DNA from: Entophlyctis helioformis
Lineage: Eukaryota; Chytridiomycota; Chytridiomycetes; Chytridiales; Chytriomycetaceae
Direction of reading: 5' to 3'
Length of the DNA stretch: 36,197 bases
Assembly: GCA_025526915.1 (NCBI GenBank)
Contig: JAHLKH010000227.1
Coordinates: forward strand, 1-36,197
Below are positions 32,549-36,197 of this stretch, piece by piece. Both the position numbers and the translations under genes were made by a program. A model generated the notes under the pieces. It ran no database searches. It saw nothing but the letters and a program-made list of their open reading frames with translations, and was not told where the DNA came from. How positions within the stretch are numbered: position 1 is the first letter of the stretch; each line of letters begins with the position of its first letter.

Positions 32549-33367
32549 ATGCTGACCCGAGACTGTCGTGCCGTGGAAACCCAACAGGCCGAGGAGGGAA
32601 AGACCAACCCCATGCGCGAGCTCCGTCTCGAGAAGCTCTGCCTCAACATCTGTGTCGGCGAGTCTGGTGACAGACTTACCCGTGCCGCCAAGGTTCTTGA
32701 GCAGCTCACTGGTCAGCAGCCCGTCTTCTCCAAGGCCCGCTACACCGTCCGCACGTTCGGTATCCGCCGTAACGAGAAGATCTCTGTCCACTGCACCGTC
32801 CGCGGCCCCAAGGCCGAGGAGATTCTTGAGCGTGGCCTCAAGGTCAAGGAGTACGAGCTCAAGAAGGCCAACTTCTCGCAGACTGGCAACTTTGGCTTTG
32901 GTGTCCAGGAGCACATCGATCTTGGTCTCAAGTACGACCCGTCCATCGGCATTTACGGTGCGTTGGACATGCATATCACACGGATGCCGGATGGAGGCGG
33001 ATGGGGATGCATGCATGCGTGCATTCTCAGGGCTTGAGCTGGCTGGCTGGATGACTGACTGACGCTCGTGTGTGTCGTTTGCCAGGCATGGACTTCTACG
33101 TCGTCATGGGCCGCAAGGGCGACCGTGTCGCCATCAAGAAGCACAAGAACGGCCGTGTTGGCGCTCCCCACCGCGTCAACAAGGAGGACACTGTCGCCTG
33201 GTTCAAGAAGCGCGTACGTACCGCTGCCGTGCTGTTCCTTCTGCCCTTGCCCGCTGTGCTTCTCACGCGACTGACGCTCATCGTGCCTGTCCCCTGCGCT
33301 CCGATCGTGCGTGGCGTGTGTGGCGTGTTGCTGTCTCCAGTTCGACGGTGTTGTTACCGGCAAATAA
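32549..33367 (+). CDS. RPL11: 60S ribosomal protein uL5 (RPL11)
   Basis: Exons 32549-32957, 33086-33213 and 33341-33367; introns 32958-33085 (GTGCGT) and 33214-33340 (GTACGT). The protein is a near-perfect uL5: [110 protein letters not shown], ending FDGVVTGK. It sits in the 60S central protuberance, contacts 5S rRNA as part of the 5S RNP, and is essential. The ATG at 32549 gives about 20 residues before NPMREL, longer than the usual eight or so; the Met at 32609 is the next in frame. Residues after GMDFYV are more divergent than the first 130. The last exon is only 27 bp. Confidence 0.95.
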
Positions 33368-33368
33368 A
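33363..33368 (+). terminator. AATAAA containing the stop codon of RPL11
   Basis: The gene ends GGC AAA TAA ACT, so the stop codon lies within AATAAA. ZNHIT2-like coding sequence starts within about 130 bp. Confidence 0.4.
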
Positions 33369-33493
33369 CTCCCGGAGCGTTAGGCTTTGTATCTGCAGCA
33401 CATCTACCGTCCCTTTCTGCTTCCTTTTTTGTGTCTGGCTGGCTGGACTCTTGCAGCGGAATCTGTGGGGTTTCCCTGTTTGTCGCAATCGGC

Positions 33494-35134
33494 ATGCCAC
33501 AATCACCGAGCTGGACAGTGCACGCAGCATCGTGCTCGAGGCTAGTGCAAGCGCAGACGCAGATGCAGGCTGGAGTGCAGGCGCTCGCAGCCGTCTGTGC
33601 GGCATGTGAGTCGTCGCTCGCTGCGTGTCTGTGCGCAGCAGCCCATCGCTGACCGACCAGCGCCTGTCCAACACCAGCTGCATGATCCAGGGCTCCAACT
33701 ACGCCTGTCCTCGCTGCAACGTCAAGTACTGCTCGCTGTCCTGCTACAAGTCACAAGTGCGTCGCTCTCTCTGCTCTCTCTGCTGTCTTGCACACCCACA
33801 GACACACACCGAGCTGGCTGGCTGGCTGGCTGACGCTTCGTCTGTCCCATGGCAGGCCCACGCCGACTGCTCCGAGGCCTTTTACCGCTCAAACTTTATG
33901 GGCGAGCTGCAGTCGCAGCGGGTGTCGTCGCCCGAGCGGCAACGCATGCTGCACATGCTGGACTCGCACGAGCGCAAGATGAACGAGCAGCAGACGGACC
34001 TGGATGCGTTTGTGGTGTCTGGCTCTGACCATGACAGCGGCAGTGACGACGACGATCGCGGTGCTGCGGCCGACTCTGAGGAGCGCGGCGATGGGCATGT
34101 GGATGTGGATGTGGATGTGGAGCTGGATCTGCAGGACAGGTTCCGTGACCTGGATCTCGGTAACGTCGTTGTCGTTGTCGTCTGTGCACGGCCATGGCAA
34201 GCATCGTGGTTTGGCTGACTTGGACTGCACGGTGTTGCGAGACAGACACCGCGCCGCCCGAGGAGATCCTGGCGAGACTGTCCGAGGCGGAACGCAAGGC
34301 ATTCCAGGACATGCTGAGCAGCAACGACACTGGGCTGCAGCGGCTTGTCCCGCAGTGGGCGGCGTGGTGGGACGTCTGGCGCGTGCATGGCCGGCATGCG
34401 GATGCTGCAACAGGGACGGGGACGGGGACGGGAACGGGGACGGCGCGCGTGCCGTCGGTGCTGGCCAACCTGCCGCGCGTGTCTGCCTTGCTGAACCGCC
34501 GCCCGGATGCGCGTGTGGTGCTTGGATGTCTAGACTACCTCGTGGCGTACGTGTACGTGTGCCGGACCATGAACGGCATCGACCACGGCGACGCGACGGC
34601 TGTCCAGGAATCCACGCGGCTGTTCCGGCAGGCGTCGTACCTGCTGGACCCCGCCACGCCGCGCACGTTTGTGCACGAGACGGCTGCCGACTGTGTGTCG
34701 GTGCTGTCGTCGAGGCTGTCCGTCGAGTGTCGGCTGGCCGGCCAGGCGGTGTCGGCGCTCCTCTCGGACGTCCAGTGTCTGCTGACCCTCGAAACCCAGA
34801 CCCTGCTCGTGGGTCGCACGTCAACGCGCACACAACGCGCGACTCTGCCCTGGCGGCTGCGCTGTCCGATGCCCACACGATGCTCGCGGCGTCGTCGGCC
34901 AAGGCGGACAAGGCGGCTGCCCGCAAACTGTATTTCCTCGTGTGTCTGCTGTGCGATGCCGACTACCGCGACCCTGTGCGCCGCATGGTGGGCGAGTGCA
35001 CGGACGCCGTCGATGCGCAGATTGAGCGGCTGGCACGGCTGCAGCACGACGAGGCGCTGGTCAGGCAAGCCAAACTGAGCAAGGCTGCGGGCGATCGGCC
35101 GGCTCGACGGCCGTTGGTGCATGTTCTTGAATGA
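33494..35134 (+). CDS. HIT-type zinc finger protein, ZNHIT2-like
   Basis: Exons to 33605, 33678-33756, 33856-34159 and 34246-35134; introns 33606-33677 (GTGAGT), 33757-33855 (GTGCGT, 99 bp, stop-free) and 34160-34245 (GTAACG). The zinc finger is built across two junctions: CGIC, then [17 protein letters not shown], then [19 protein letters not shown]. That pattern and the following [15 protein letters not shown]...[25 protein letters not shown] and [11 protein letters not shown] match ZNHIT2 in order. ZNHIT2 binds RUVBL1/2 and works with the R2TP machinery in U5 snRNP assembly. Two problems: the ATG at 33494 is in a different frame from the CGIC codons, so the true start is unresolved, and the frame shifts by one base near 34810 before [16 protein letters not shown]. 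An acidic insert ([20 protein letters not shown]) lies in exon 3. Confidence 0.75.
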
Positions 35135-35309
35135 ATGTAGTGGGTCTTGTATGCTGTGTTGTGTTCTGCTGTGTTGTGTCGTGACGCCAGAGAATCTTCG
35201 CTGCGGGTCTCGTGACATGCAGGGCGGAGTCCGACCCGCCTGTGGCTGTACAGCCACCGACATAAAATGCCTGTCCACCACCACCATCCGGCCTCCTCTA
35301 CGACTTGCA

Positions 35310-35621
35310 ATGAGCGCCAAACAGCCCGTCTCCGACAGCCACACCGTCATTACAGTGTCCTCGCCCCAGGACGGCGCTGCGCCGCCTGCATACTCGGAGA
35401 TGCCGCCGCCCTCGACCGACATGCCAAGTCCGCCCCTCTCCACAACCAACCACCTCAACCACAACCACCCAAACTGCCGCGCCACGGCCGACACCTCCAG
35501 CGGATGCCGACCTTCGCAAGTCCATCCTAATGACATGCCTCCACTGCTGCCATACCGTGGCAATGTGCAGCCTGCTCTGCGTGATGTGCTGCCCAAACAG
35601 CTGATGTGCATTCCACAATGA
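35310..35621 (+). CDS. Small Pro/Ser/Thr-rich protein with a PPxY motif
   Basis: A 103-residue frame begins MSAKQPVSDSHTVITVSSPQ and contains PPAYSEM, a PY motif of the kind bound by WW domains of Nedd4/Rsp5 ubiquitin ligases. It is rich in Pro, Ser, Thr and His and has no membrane segment. A CATAAAA box lies at about 35260, some 50 bp upstream of the ATG. The neighbour at 35680 starts with similar material (THTVMQGSSPP, then PPPYTDG), so the two are either related tandem genes or parts of one spliced gene. I do not recognise a family. Confidence 0.45.
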   Translation: MSAKQPVSDSHTVITVSSPQDGAAPPAYSEMPPPSTDMPSPPLSTTNHLNHNHPNCRATADTSSGCRPSQVHPNDMPPLLPYRGNVQPALRDVLPKQLMCIPQ

Positions 35622-35679
35622 ACGCATTCTTGGAAACGGGAACCTGCCGCCACGATCACTTTTGTCGCCACAAAACGAC

Positions 35680-36197
35680 ATGGCGAGCCAGCACCCGCTT
35701 GTTCCTGATCAGCTCGCGCCAGAGACCGTGCCGCGCTCGACGACGCATACCGTCATGCAAGGCAGCAGTCCACCGCTGCTGCTGATGGACCCGCAATCGC
35801 CTCAATCACCGCAATCGCCGCCGCCGCCGTACACGGACGGACTGCAGACCCAGGTGTGGGTATCGCCCGGATCGACAGTCGTCTACCTCCCGACACCGCC
35901 ACCCACCTGCGACATGCCCGCGTCAGGATCGCCGCTTTCGCCGCCCGGTCGCCATCGCAGCCGCTGCTCGCCCAGCAGCCCTGCTCGCCCAGCCATACGA
36001 CAGCCAGATGGCACCGCACACGCATACGCATACGCACACGCACACGCCACGCACACTGCCGCGCCATCGGCCAGCGTCCAGCCATCGATGCCGGTCTGCA
36101 TTTTCTGCTGCACCGACTGCAGCTGTCCGGTGGACACGATCGCGTGCTGCTGCCAGATGTGTCGGTGTATCGGTGATAGCGACTGCCACTGCGTCGA
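35680..36197 (+). CDS. Pro-rich, PPxY-containing protein with a Cys-rich C-terminal region, partial at the window edge
   Basis: The frame starting MASQHPLVPDQLAPETVPRS is open to the window end. It has SPQSPQSPPPPYTDG (PY motif), VVYLPTPPPTCDMP, a His/Ala/Tyr-rich repeat (AHAYAYAHAHA at about 36020-36050) and a cluster of more than ten Cys at about 36106-36195 (VCIFCCTDCSCPVDT, ACCCQMCRCIGDSDC). PY motifs near a Cys-rich segment are typical of small membrane-associated adaptors for Nedd4/Rsp5 ligases, where clustered Cys are often palmitoylated; applying that here is inference. No LITAF or other named domain can be confirmed because the C terminus is missing. Confidence 0.5.
   Translation, partial: MASQHPLVPDQLAPETVPRSTTHTVMQGSSPPLLLMDPQSPQSPQSPPPPYTDGLQTQVWVSPGSTVVYLPTPPPTCDMPASGSPLSPPGRHRSRCSPSSPARPAIRQPDGTAHAYAYAHAHATHTAAPSASVQPSMPVCIFCCTDCSCPVDTIACCCQMCRCIGDSDCHCV

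Overview
The window is eukaryotic nuclear DNA. It is GC-rich, has many short spliceosomal introns (about 60-130 bp, GT-AG), long Gln/Ala/Ser/Pro-rich protein segments and many microsatellites. The gene set fits a fungus: a PX-PH-RhoGAP protein of Bem3 type, a YOL098C-type M16 protease and a Crinkler-type effector gene. Crinkler families in fungi, a likely augmin subunit (organism with centrioles) and the intron style suggest an early-diverging fungus, perhaps chytrid-like. That assignment is inference.

Left third (1-13 kb) is a rearranged accessory region. A block of about 1.5 kb occurs twice in direct orientation (about 1100-2637 and 9873-11410) and looks about 97-98% identical by eye. It carries the 3' end of an F-box/WD40 gene, the spacer, and the 5' end of a Crinkler-like gene, all read on the minus strand. 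At 9.9-11.4 kb the block belongs to an apparently full F-box gene (10226-12587) followed by a multi-exon Crinkler-like gene ending in a protein kinase domain (6936-10090). At 1.1-2.6 kb the F-box part is only a C-terminal fragment, the Crinkler part is frameshifted, and the block ends abruptly at 2637 inside what should be an M16 protease gene, which has lost its N-terminal catalytic third. A HAUS7-like gene (5043-6348) and a 3' remnant of an S9 peptidase (about 6540-6743) lie between the two copies.

Right two thirds (14.7-36.2 kb) is ordinary gene-dense housekeeping sequence: a very large Bem3-like RhoGAP (plus), a START-domain protein (plus), a multi-RRM protein (minus), an acyl-CoA-binding-domain coiled-coil protein (minus), a likely mitochondrial membrane protein (plus), ribosomal protein uL5/RPL11 (plus), a ZNHIT2 homologue (plus), and two PPxY-containing small proteins at the right edge. 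The stretches 12.6-14.8 kb and 31.85-32.5 kb hold only low-complexity DNA.

Several otherwise good genes (Bem3-like, ZNHIT2, RRM, F-box, both Crinkler copies) show places where the reading frame changes by one base with no believable intron. These may be assembly indels or real lesions, so coordinates are given as gene spans with exon boundaries in the text.
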